In this document: piece by piece, positions 35,292-46,500 of the stretch
How positions within the stretch are numbered: the first letter of the stretch is position 1
How the letters are laid out: each line of letters starts with the position of its first letter
Position numbers and translations under genes: made by a program
From: Ectocarpus siliculosus
Lineage: Eukaryota; Sar; Phaeophyceae; Ectocarpales; Ectocarpaceae
Length of the DNA: 64,000 nt
Assembly (NCBI GenBank): GCA_000310025.1
Contig: FN649735.1
Coordinates: 1,550,222 to 1,614,221 of the forward strand
Direction of reading: 5' to 3'
The notes under the pieces: generated by a model
What the model was told of the DNA's origin: nothing
Seen by the model: only the letters and a program-made list of their open reading frames with translations
Database searches by the model: none

Positions 35292-36693
35292 TTGCTGCCG
35301 CTGGGTTATATGATGTGTCGTGGGTTGTAGTTAGAAATGATCTGCCGGGCGAGCCTGTTGGAAAATGGCTTAGAACGTAGAACACGCGCCTGCAGAGGGA
35401 AAAGAGCATGGAGAGAAGTGCGGGGTGGGGGGGGTGGGGGGGTGATGGGGGTAAAGTCGGGGGAACAACCGAGGCCTCAAAACGCCGGGCAGCAGGAATG
35501 AAAAAGAACGTTGCCAATGTTTGCCAACCAATCGGCTATGTACATAGAACCGACTGCTTCATCTCGGAGGCTTAAAAATCTTGCCGCGTCCGCGTGCAAT
35601 CAATCTTTGCCAACGAACTCTATGTTTCACGCGGCGATTTGATCTGAACTGCTGTGTTCGGCTTGTATCCAACAGGCAGCACGCACGCGCGCGATTGGAC
35701 CGGAAAAGTGCACCAGCGTGTCGCCCGACCCATTGGACATAACCGCGCTATTACCGCCGTCGTGTGGGCGGCGCGGGCGGGGGGGCTACGCGGGTTTCGA
35801 GGATTCGACTCTCTTCGTGCCTTCACGGGGGAACAGCTCACACCCGTATGTACATAGCTGTTGGTTGGGTGTACCGATGAAAGCCCGAAAGATGGTGGGA
35901 AAATATTAGTGAAGTAGTGGTGGTAAATAAAACATTTCTAAGGAAGGATGAAAACACTCCGAGACGAACGCGTGTTCAAAGTAGTAAGCCTTGGCAGTCA
36001 CGTAGTTCTCCTCTCTGTTGCTACCATTTCTGTCTTTTATGCTGAGAGTAGCTCAGCCTCCTCCATGACACCCTCTCACGGCCTTGAGAAACAAATATTT
36101 TCTGTTTTTGACCGCACTGAGCCTGACGTCTTTTGGTTGGCCAGTCGTTTTTCTTGCTTCTGAAGGTTTGGTCTTCTCTCTAGCTTTTTATCGAAGGAAA
36201 AGGGGAGCTCGTTATCTTCTTCACCCGTTATTTAGGTTGCATCTGCTTTTGTATGCTCATGTAAGGAGTACTACATCCATCCATGTTTTACCTCCAAATG
36301 TACATCGGGTGCGTGCATGAGCGTCTTTCTTTCGCTGTCGAGGGGTGCCTTTGAGGTTGCCTGAATAGTGCTACGGCCTTCTTATATAATAATTTGATAG
36401 CGAGGTGAACTTTTATCGGGCAACGCAGTCTAAGGTTGAAAGGCAGGAGCAACGTTTCACTAGCGAGTGCTTGCGCTGAGGTGGGAAGAGAACAACTGCT
36501 GTGCAACAAACCTATCTGGTCAATCAAGTTAATTTTAATGTGACCAATGCCGTGTTTTCGACAGTCCAAGAGCCTCACGAACCTTAATGAAGCCCGCCCA
36601 CGTGGCCCACCTCACGATTGATCCAAATGCCGTTCGTTTGGCACTCTGTCAGCCCCGCAAAGCGCAAGCCCTGCACTTTGAATTCGAACAGTC
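35292..36693. other. Non-coding stretch
   Basis: The first 100-150 bases are the 5' flank of the minus-strand gene. GGGGTGGGGGG tracts occur near 35424-35445. No other gene is seen. Confidence 0.5.
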
Positions 36694-36983
36694 CTGAATG
36701 GTGCCAAGCCGGCACTATACAGGGATTTTCAGGCCCTGAATAGTGAGTGCCGGTTTGGCACTATAACTATATAGGCATAATTCTGAATAGTGCCGGTGCC
36801 CGGTATAACTATATAGGCATAATTATGAATGGTGCCAAGCCGGCACTATAGAGGGATTTTCAGGCCCTGAAAAGTGCCGGTTTGGCACTATATAGGCATA
36901 ATTCTGAATAGTGCCGGTGCCCGGTATAGTGCCGGTCAAATCGCCTGGACACATACCGGCACTATATCGGGACACCTACTGTA
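36694..36983. mobile_element. Palindrome-rich 131-base tandem repeat with a MITE-like right end
   Basis: Two tandem copies (starting at about 36694 and 36825) share GGTGCCAAGCCGGCACTATA, GGGATTTTCAGGCCCTGAA, GTGCCGGTTTGGCACTATA and ATAGGCATAATT. Each copy can fold on itself through GCCGGCAC/GTGCCGGT. The right end reads GCACTATATCGGGACACCTA then CTGTA, the same TA-CAGT terminus as the other MITEs in this window. A matching left terminus was not found, so the element may be truncated. Confidence 0.6.
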
Positions 36984-39900
36984 CTCTTCTTTGACGTAAC
37001 AGCAGTGCCGCCCGTGTTCCTATATTCACCCCCCCCTCTATGCTTCGTTTGACATCGTTAGCGACTCTCTCTCTCTCTCGGCCACCACACATCCACCCAT
37101 CTGTTTATTTGCTCCGCCTCTGGAACGTTATCCATGTATGGTTTTGGTCAGCGTATATAAAGTCAACCAAGCTGCTTGCACTCAACCAATTCAACCATGA
37201 AGCGTGTGTAGGATCTGGGCCGTTCCGAGGAGGGGAACGTTTTTGTGGTTCTTTGGTGGCATCGAAGCGATTCCTAGAGAAGCAGGAAGATAAAACTACT
37301 GATAGAAGGGTGTCGTCCCCCGTTTTCTATCAGGGCAGCGTACAGCAGTTTAAGTGGCCGCGTCAGGGTATATCATACGCCCACCCCAGGCGTCGTCATG
37401 TCAAGCGAAATTGAAGAATGTAATTCACTTGCAACCCGAGTTGCAGGGTTTGACTGCTGTGTCGTGTTGTATCATAGGTCGCCAGCAGTTTTCCCTCGAG
37501 TTCCTAAAAATCCTCCTGTGCATACAACATCCAAAGTCAAGTCGAACAGCAGTCATAAGCAGCGTCGTATGGACTGCAAGACACGTTCTAGACTATAATA
37601 CTACTGCTGACGCATCAATCTCTGCTGTGAAGAACCAACCGTTCGGAAAATGAGCACCCTGAGCACCGCAGAGGTCGAACAGAGGCGTGAGACTTGCTGT
37701 GAGTGAGCAAATACTGCTGTGGTTTACTTGTTGCGGTGTCGATGTGTAGTCGAATGTACCGGGTACGTCCTCTGTAGTCTAGTTGCTGTAGAAATAAAGG
37801 TATGCCGTAGAGCTTGTGAGGATGGCCGTTCGTTTCCGTTCTTTGTTTCCCATCGAACTGCAGTGGCGATCGCCCCGTCGCCCCCGTTGGTGAGACGTCT
37901 ACTAAATGTACATTACATGTGCTGTAGGTCAGATCACAGAACGAGTCGACCTACAAACTGCAACCAAAGGCTATGTGTACCCTCCCCACAAATTCCTTCC
38001 CAGAGGGAGAAGTGTTCACAGAACGACAGCACGCGGCGAGCAAGATCAACAAATATTCGAATTTACATCGATGGTACGTGAAGCGGTATGTAAGTACATT
38101 TTAAAGAACGAGACCAAGCTGGGGGGGCGGGGAAACATTCCAACTAGTGCTGTGTGTAGTAGGCTCTTCGGCAGGGCGCTGGGTGCGATGTTGAAGCTGT
38201 CTATGCGTAGAACCGAAGCGATTTCGAGCGCAGACGGAGGTAGAGGTGACAGCGCTGCAAGCGTGCACCTCGGCCGTGCCCGTCGTGCGATACCTCGCGA
38301 GTGGAGCGCGTGCTATCCGTATCCAGTGTTGTACCAAGCGAAGCCAACCGTCTACACAAGCATGTTACACACAGCCGCGGGCTTGAGAGGCTGCAGCTGT
38401 TGGTACAGCAGCAGCAGCAGCCGCAGTTGTGGGCAAGAAACGGAGAGACACGAATCGCCACTCGGCGGGAGCACCGGAGTTGCCATACGAGTGGTGCGTG
38501 GGAGCGTGCTGTATATAGCCAAGCCAGGACACCGTGTGGTCGTTTGATTTGTCACTTCCTACCCGCTCTCTCCCTGTTCCAGCCTTTCTGCGCCATCGCC
38601 CAGACCAAAGAGGGGCCAGGACGGTGCGCTATACACATGCATACACACACCGAGGGATCACGGGGTACCGTGTTACCACCGACGTCCCCCAATGCGTCCT
38701 TTGTGCACTGCTAGTCACAGCTGGCTCCGCTACGTGGTGTTTTCTGTCTTATGTAGAACAACGAACAACACCCCCACCGTTGTGTTCAGAACAACGGAAA
38801 AGCACCGTTCATCTACAGGAACGGACCAAAAATGGGAACGGCTGCTGCTGTATCTACATTTAGCATTTCAAGCCACCGGGAGCAGCCACAACAACAGCAC
38901 CGCAAAACTTCTCACCTCTCTCGTTCTCGGACTCGATATCCCCTGGAGCAAGTACCCTCAATTGACAAGTCGGAGGCTGCTCTCACTTCCTGTGCTGGCT
39001 GGGAGGTGTGTGCGCAGCTGCAGTTGTCGAAAAACCTAAAAGTTCATCTTTTTTTTTATTGTTCTGCTGTCGTGCCTTCGCCGCTTGCCTCGGAACTTCG
39101 AGTTTCTGTTGATTGGTTGGGACGGTGTGGTACAACAGTCCCGTGATCCACAACAACTCGATTTGGATCCAGCGCCGCCACGCTACTAATATTACTTGTA
39201 CATGTCCAGCGTACTTCGAAGTACACAACAGTGCAGGACGCCTGTGTGATGATCTCACAGCGAAGTCACCTTGAGTCACCCCTGCTGTGAGCCTACTGCT
39301 ATTTATGCCTTTGCGATGTGGAATGCAAATCCTCCGAAAGTGATTTCCTTGTCTTGCCCACAGCCAGCCGCATATTACAACATGCCTCTCCGCGCCCCCG
39401 CAGGTCGATCACTCTAGACTTTTACTGCCGTACATGTACGAGCGTCATCCACTCCATGGATGGGTCCTCGCCAAACATTATATCTGTCGTGAGGTACTGC
39501 AACCGAACGTATGTTTCGACGGTAATGCGTAGACTACAGCAGTACTGCACACTGTGTAGTCGAGTCTACTGTCGCCAATGTGAAGAACCAGCATGCTGTA
39601 TATGCATGTTGCCCTCCAGAAGAAGTCGAACGACCTTCGTTGGAGGTACGTAGTTAGCAACGTAGACGCGCAGACTACATACTGGATTGTATAGCTGTTG
39701 CTCGCATAAAACTCATGCACTGCGAGCACCTTCGCTGGTACTCGGTTCGTTTGACCCCGTAGCGCAGAAAGCCATGCAGGTGATGCGCTACAGTAGCGGC
39801 CGACAGCGCGGTTTAGGCTGCTCGACGGACGGTCTGTACCGTGGTGCATACAGAAGCAGCCAGCAGGCTGGTGTAGTATTATATTACTTCTTGCCAAGTG

Positions 39901-40902
39901 TATGGGCCTACCATGTTATGGATACGTTTTTCTGCACCATCTTTGACGTCAGTCACGGGTAACGACTCTGGTCGTGGAAACAGTGATATTGATTGGGCAA
40001 CCTGGCATTGCCAGCAGTAATCTCTCTCTACGTCCCGTATTCCGCCTTTGTTCTCTATTGAACTACTGCTGTAGTCATAAACCGTCGTTCTAGTGGCCCC
40101 GTGTCGGTTTCACAAAGCCATGAGTGAACCAAAAACCTATTCTCTCGACTTAATAGTAGTACCCTCTACATCCACCACCGGACCCCAATTCGCAAGAACT
40201 TCACTCAATCATATGTTAATAATGCTCTGCATCCGTCCGAACCTTCGAACACATAAAAAAAATAGAGCTTTCATGTTCTGTCTTCTCTGTTGCTTCCGGC
40301 ACGCCCGACCATGAATCTACAACTGCTGTTACACGTTCTGTGATGTGATACGAAGACAAAACTATACAACAGGGAGCCTCGATACAACAAAGAGAATCGT
40401 CCCACACCAATCATCGCGGTTCGACCGATAAAGGTCCTCACTCTTCCGGCCAGTGTCAATCGTGCCAACGACGGAATCGCCATTGGTACCAAACAATCTA
40501 TATACCTCCCTTTCTACTCCCCTCCATCTAGGTTACCACAAGTGGTATGCTTCATCTCGAAATACGTCAGACAATGCTGACCTCTACATCCATGTATCCC
40601 GCTCTTAACATGCGAACCCACCTTTCAAGCACCCACCGCTATCCCCCGCCCGACACCTACATTCGATTCTATAGTTGGAATCCCACCGCCGTGTTTCCCC
40701 CGATCCTACAAGGCTGTCTCTAGATTACATTTAGCTATTTTCCAAGGCACGCTTTTGCAGCGACAACATGACCACTCCCGAGCTTCAACCACGGTCCCTC
40801 CAGAATCCACCTCTCGCAAGTATTCCGACGACCACTAATCCCGCAGACAATAGGCGTCCCCCGCTTGCCGGTGGCGAACCACACCCGTCAAGCGAAACGC
40901 CA
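36984..40902. other. Gene-poor stretch
   Basis: Open frames such as 37906-38547 (plus) are composition-driven and show no domain. The stretch is relatively rich in the words ACTGCTGT and ACAGCAGT. Nothing further is supported. Confidence 0.4.
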
Positions 40903-41771
40903 TCATCTCGATCGACCAATAATCACATAGATCGAGAGCTTCCTGGCCGACCCTATTCTCAAAGAAGCGAACCACGCGTGCGTGGTCGATTCCAGCGTGG
41001 AATGTGCCTGTTCATTCTCAGCATCTTCCGCCTCACGCGAAATGCGGAGCGAACAATCGTTCCACCCGTGCTCGGTGGAGTTGTGGCAGTAACTACATCT
41101 GCCACGGTTGTTTCGGTCGGTGTCCTGGCCCATCTTCGACCTCCGGAGGCTTGGCTTCCGCGAATTTTCCCGCGTATGGCATTTCCCGCGTTGCCCTCTC
41201 CTTGCGAGGTTCCGCCGACGTTGTTGATGTTGTTGTTGTGCCCGGAATCGGTGGTATCGATGTACACCCTTGTGTTCTCGGTGGGCAAGTTCTTGTCCAC
41301 GGCACGAAAACCGTTGGTGTACGCGACCAGCTCCTCATCCTGTGTCGCTGCAGGTGGGCCCTTGTCCTGCTCGTAGAAGGCAGCAGGCTCCTCGGTTTCC
41401 TCTGCTGTGGCAGCCGCAATCGGCACCTGCATGGGGACCGAACGCTCCCACAACAGTAGCGTCGATGTGGCAGATGCAGCCAGCACCTGCCCGACAGTGG
41501 CATCGGACGCCTCCTCAGGGGTCAATGCAGCAGGCGCAAACGGCACCTGCTCGGGTTCGCCAATGGCGATGTCGAATGATTGCAGCAGCGTGAGGTCTAC
41601 CTCATCGCGCTCGTGCGTGAGCCACGCCTGTGTCGTGGCTTCCGCGGTCGTATTGACCTGTTGCTGTTGTTGTTGTTGTTGTTGCTGCTGCTCACGTTTC
41701 GAAAACCGTGTGGCAATGGAGGCGCGAAGCGGGGAGTTTGTCCACGTGTGTTCTGTAGAATTGTGACACAA
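40903..41771 (-). pseudogene. Duplicated zinc-knuckle-like module with polyglutamine insertion (possible gag remnant)
   Basis: Two related segments are encoded on the minus strand. The first (about 41771-41600) reads CHNSTEHTWTNSPLR, then a run of 11 Gln, then TTAEATTQAWL. The second (about 41100-40960), in a different frame, reads CSYCHNSTEHGWNDCSLR, then acidic residues, then STLESTTHAWF. The second has C-x2-C-x5-H-x4-C, close to the CCHC zinc knuckle of retroelement Gag proteins; the first has lost the first and last Cys. About 160 residues of Ala/Glu/Thr-rich sequence separate them. No ATG begins the long frame and a frame change is needed, so this is probably a decayed gene or an exon pair. 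The Gag link is inference. Confidence 0.4.
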
Positions 41772-42119
41772 CCGCTCACCGAATAACTACAACAATTCAA
41801 GGCGAAAAGTACTCAGAGTGGAAATTGAGCGAGTACGTCCTGCGTACGTACGTCCTGCTATCTATGCAGCTCACTCCGCACTACACACACTACATCCGAA
41901 TATAAAAGGAGCACTGGAACATGAAAATGCGCCTCATTCGTCTCCAACAATTTCGAGACTCGACATACGCAGGAAGCGTTCCGCGTGGCAAGTATCGCAA
42001 CCATCTTTCATACTGCTGTAAGAGGGGGGACGGACTACGTGGAAGTTGTGCGTGCCGCAGCTGTACATATATGTGGAGCACTTGCATAATGTACTGATGT
42101 ACTGGCCCACTCATCCTGC

Positions 42120-43990
42120 TCATAAGGACCATTGTCGAAAGCAATTGAAACCAACGGCGCCAAGACCGTGGTCGAAAGTAGGTGAAGGTGTGCGAAGGAA
42201 GGCGCCATGAATGGGAGTGAAAGGACGCAAAATAAAGCCGAGGTCGCGAAGGAAGCAATTGCATTGGAACCAAGGGCGCGAACACCATGGTTGAAAGGAG
42301 GTGACAAGAAGGTGTGCGAAAGGACAGATACAATGCGAGGGCGCCAAGACCACTGTCGAAGCAGAGGTGACAAGAGGGTGTGGGAAGGAATCGAGATGAA
42401 CGGCGCCAAGGCCATTGTCGAAAGCAGGTAACACGGTGAGGTGGGAAGCAAGAAAATGAGACCAAGGGCGCCATGACCGTTTCCTATAGCCGGTGACCCG
42501 GAGGTGTGCGAAGGAAGATCTTGAAACCAAGGGCGCCAAAAATAGAAGCAGTGAAACAAAGGACGCCATGATGAACGACAAAGGTCGCGAAGGAAGCAGT
42601 TCACACCACGGACGGACCCCTCACTGTCGGAAGCAAGTGACACGGAGGTTGCCACGGATTCCGAGCAATTGAGTCCAACGGCGCCATGCAACGTGAAAAC
42701 GGCGACGCCAATGACAAGCGAAACCAAGGCCGCGAAGTATGCAATTCAAGTCAAGGGCGCCAAGCCCATTGGTGAATGCAGGTGACACTGAGATGTGTGA
42801 AAGGGCAATCGAATCCAAGAACGCCTTGAATGCAATCCAAGGGCACCAAGAATGTAAGTGAAATGCCGCGACGTACGCTAATGAAGCCAAGGGCGACTAT
42901 TATTGGAAGCAGGTACCAGGGAGATGTCAGATATCCGAAGGAGGAAAATGGATCCAACGACGTCAAGAACAGAGTCGAAATCAGATGACACGAATGTGTT
43001 CGAAAGAGGAAAAATAATTCAAGGGCGCCATGACCATTGTTGAAAGCAAATCACACGGACGTGGGCGAAGCGAACCATTGGAACCAAGGGCGGCATGAAT
43101 GCGAGTGAAATTAAGGACGCCAAGAATGAAATGAAACCAAGGTCGCGAAGGAAGCCATTGAAAATAGTGACGCCAAGGACATCGACGAAAGCAGGTCATG
43201 CGAAGGGAACAATTAAACCAAGACCGCCATGAATGCAAGCTAAATGAAGGATCCAAGAATGAAAGTGAAAGGTCGCGAACGAAAGTATCTGAAACCAAGA
43301 GCGACAAGACAATGGTCGAAAGCAGGTGAGAAGAATGATTGTGAAAGAAACAATTGAAACCAAGGGCGCCATGAATGCGAGTGAAATGCCAAGAATAAGA
43401 AGAGTGAAACCAAGGTCGCGAAGGAAAGTAACTGCAATTAAGGGCGCCAGAACTATATTGTGGGAAGCAGATGGCACGAAGGTGTAAGAAGGAAGCAATT
43501 GAAGCCAAGGGCGCGAAGACCGTTGCCGAAAGCAGGTGACACGACGGTGTGAGAGGGAAGCAAATGAAACGAACAAAGTCGCGAATGAAGAGTTATTGAT
43601 CACCGGCACCCAAAATGCAAGTGAAAACAAGGGTGCAAGTGATACAAAGGGCGGTAAATTTAAGCCAGCGTGCGAAAACCACTGTCCACAAAGCAAGTGG
43701 CACGAAGGTCGTGAAGGACACAGTTTTCCAAGGGCGCCAAGTATGAAAGTGAAACCAAGGGTCCCAGCAACACAAGTGATACCAACGGCGGCAAGTTTGA
43801 ACGAAGGGTGTCTAGATCGCTGTTAAAAGCCGCGACACGAACATCGCGAAGGACGCAACTTACCAAGGGCGAAAGGGATAGAAGTGAAACCAAGGGCACA
43901 AAGAACGGAAGCGATACGAAGGGCGCTAAATATTCACCAACGGTGCCAGACCATTGTCGAAAGCAGGTGGTACGAAGGTCGCGATTAAAA
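42120..43990 (+). repeat. Degenerate AAGGGCGCC satellite, left block
   Basis: Nearly 1.9 kb made of recurring words: GAAACCAAGGGCGCC, AAGACCATTGTCGAAAGCAG, GTGACACGAAGGTGTG, AAGGTCGCGAAGGAAGCAAT and AAGAATGCAAGTGAAA. Word order is loosely periodic at roughly 60 to 140 bases and copies are strongly diverged. The strand is purine-rich throughout. Frames up to 230 codons are open on the minus strand but are repeat-derived and carry no domain. Confidence 0.85.
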
Positions 43991-44920
43991 GAATTCTGCA
44001 GCAGAATGGGGGGTTACAGTACAGTTATTAGGCTGAAAAACGTACCTGCAGTGGGCTAGTGCGTGCGCCCGTCCGTTTTGGGGCCCTGGGAGGCGCCGGT
44101 GATTCATTCAAGGAGGTGGTCTTCAGTCCGAAAAAATATAGAATGACTCACGCTTTGCCCCTCTGAACTCGTTCGTTTTGCTTTGAGGCAACCTAACAGC
44201 ACGTAATGGGTGACCACACTAACTACTAGGGTCATTTCGCACACGAAGATATATACCCTCACACCCAAGTATAGAGAGGTGTACATCTTTACATGCATCG
44301 TCAATCGTGGTGTCAATATCAGCGTGTTGGTGTGATGCCTCTCGCCAAGGTCCGATCTCCTACGCTATTTGACAAATGTGTGCTCCTTCCATGGAAGCAG
44401 CCATTTACTTCCTCCATGGAAGTAGTGTTGACTTCCATGAAAGTAAAATGGCTACTACTATGGAAGCAGCTCGCAAATAACTACCATGGAAGTGTGGGCG
44501 ACTTCCGTGGCATTTCACATGGCGGGGGGTTCCCGAATGACTTCCATCGAGGGTTCAACGTCCATGCAAGTGCGAAACTGATGGACAGCAAAGAAAAGCG
44601 GTGAACTGAGACTCAACCAAACGTTTGTCTCCTGTCGCTTCCTCCGCCGATAGCTAACAGCAGTAGAAGAGGACACACCCTGCTCCCGTCTCGCTCTCGC
44701 TATGGCATGTGCCTCCATCCCCCATTATCCATGTTTAGCTCTGTGTGGTGTCTTGCATGAGAACCTACGTACCTTGGTTCCAAAAAAGAAATGACGCCTC
44801 CTTGTGGAGAGGGAAAATATTAATACCTATTCAAGTCCGTTGCAGATATTATCCTATCTCGAGGCGCCGACCACGGATTGAAAAGGCAGCCGATGGGAGC
44901 ACTAAGTTGCAAGGGGTATG
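43991..44920. other. Insertion between satellite blocks, with CTTCCATGGAAG palindromes
   Basis: About 930 bases without the satellite words. At 44385-44560 a cluster of CTTCCATGGAAG-related palindromes is repeated at least six times (CTTCCATGGAAGCAGCCAT, CCATGGAAGTAGTG, CTTCCATGAAAGTAAA and similar). The segment may have been inserted into the satellite. Confidence 0.55.
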
Positions 44921-46500
44921 AAGGGCGGCAATTTCAAACCAAGGGTGCCAAGACCATTGTCAAAGCAAGTGGTACCAACGTCGGGGGACGCGCACGACCA
45001 AGGGCGAAAAGGATGGAAGTGAAACCAAGGGTGCCAAGAATGCAAGCCATACGAGGGTCGCCAAATTCAAACCAACTGCAACAGACGGTTGACGAAAGCA
45101 GGTGGAACCAAGGTCGCAAATGCAGAAATTGAATCCGAGGATGCCGAGAATGGCAGTGAATCCAAGGGCACCAAGAACGCAAGCGATACGAAGGGCGTCA
45201 AATGCTCACGCACGTCGCCAAAACCATTGGTTGTCAAGAGCAGGCACCACTCATGACATTGTCAAAAGCAGGTCGCGAAGGAAGGAATTGGAGCCAGTGA
45301 CGCCAAGAATGGAATTGAAACCAAGCGCGGCGCTAAGAATGCAAATGAAGCCAAGGATGACGAGAGAGTATTTGAAAGCAAAGGGTGCCAAATTCATAGC
45401 AAGGGCGCCAAGATGATCGTCGAAAGCAAGTGACACGAACGTCGCGAAGTACACAAATTTCGAATGGCACTTAAACGGAAGTGAAACCAAGGGCGCCAAA
45501 TTCAAAGCAACTGTGCCACACACCTTGTCGAAAGCAGGTGGCACGAAGGTCGCGAATGAAGCAGTTATATCTAAATGTGTGAAGAGCAGAAGTTAATACA
45601 TGCGCGCCAAGAATGCAAGCGATGCGAAACGCGCCAAATGCTGCCCAAAGGGCGCCAAGACCATTGTCGAAAGCAGGTGGCACGAGTTCGCGAAGGAAGC
45701 AGTATTTTCAAACCGAACACAAAACGGAAGTGAAAGCAAAGGCACCGAGAACGCAAGTGATACGGGGAGTAAATTCAAACCAAGGGTGCGAAGACCATTG
45801 TCCAAAGCAAGTGGCACGAAGGTCGCGAAGAATGCACTTGCCTAAGGGCGCCAAGGACGGCCGTGAAACCAAGGGCGTCAGGAACACATGTGAGCCGATT
45901 GGCTCCAATTTTTCACCAAGGGTGCCAACACCATGATCAAAGAAGATGGCCCCAAGGTCGCGAAGGACGCAGTTAATACCAAGGGCGAGTGAACCTTAGG
46001 ACGCCGAGAGGGCAAGTGAAGCAGTCGCCGCCAAACAGAGACCAAGGGCGCTAAGACCATTCATTGTCGAAAGCAGGAAATACGAAGGTCGTGAAGGAAG
46101 CACTTGAAACCAATGGCGCGAAGAATGAAATTGGAACCGCCGAGAGCAGGCGGCACGAAGGTGTGCCAAGGAAGCACATAAAACCAAGGGCCCCACGACC
46201 ATTGTCGAAAGAAGGTGGCACGAAGGTGTGTGAAGGAAGCAATATATACCAACGACGCCAAGATCATTGTCAACACAGGTTACACCGAAGGCACCAAGAA
46301 TTCAGTAGAAACCAAGGGCGCCAAGAAGCAATTGAAACAGCGCCATATTGAAACCAAGAACGCCAAGGCCATTGTCAAAAGCAAGTCAGATCAAGGTCGC
46401 CAAGAATGCAATTGAAACCAACGTCGCCAAATTGAGTGCAACGGCGGCCAAGAGAGCAAGGGAACCAACGCGCCAAGACCATCGTCGAAACTACTGTAGG
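44921..46500 (+). repeat. Degenerate AAGGGCGCC satellite, right block
   Basis: Same vocabulary as the left block but with a clearer higher-order unit of roughly 115 to 190 bases, marked by (A)CCATTGTCGAAAGCAGGTGG at about 44951, 45091, 45222, 45415, 45528, 45660, 45795, 45933 and 46062. Between marks come GGTCGCGAAGGAAGCAGTT, several AACCAAGGGCGCCAAG copies and GCAAGTGATACGAAGGGCG. The array ends near 46490. Confidence 0.85.

Noticed and set aside
40768-41376. 202-codon plus-strand frame
   Set aside because: It is antisense to the zinc-knuckle module and shows no domain of its own.
42035-43696. Minus-strand open frames of 166 to 230 codons
   Set aside because: They are translations of the degenerate satellite, with the same words read in shifting frames and no domain or start context.
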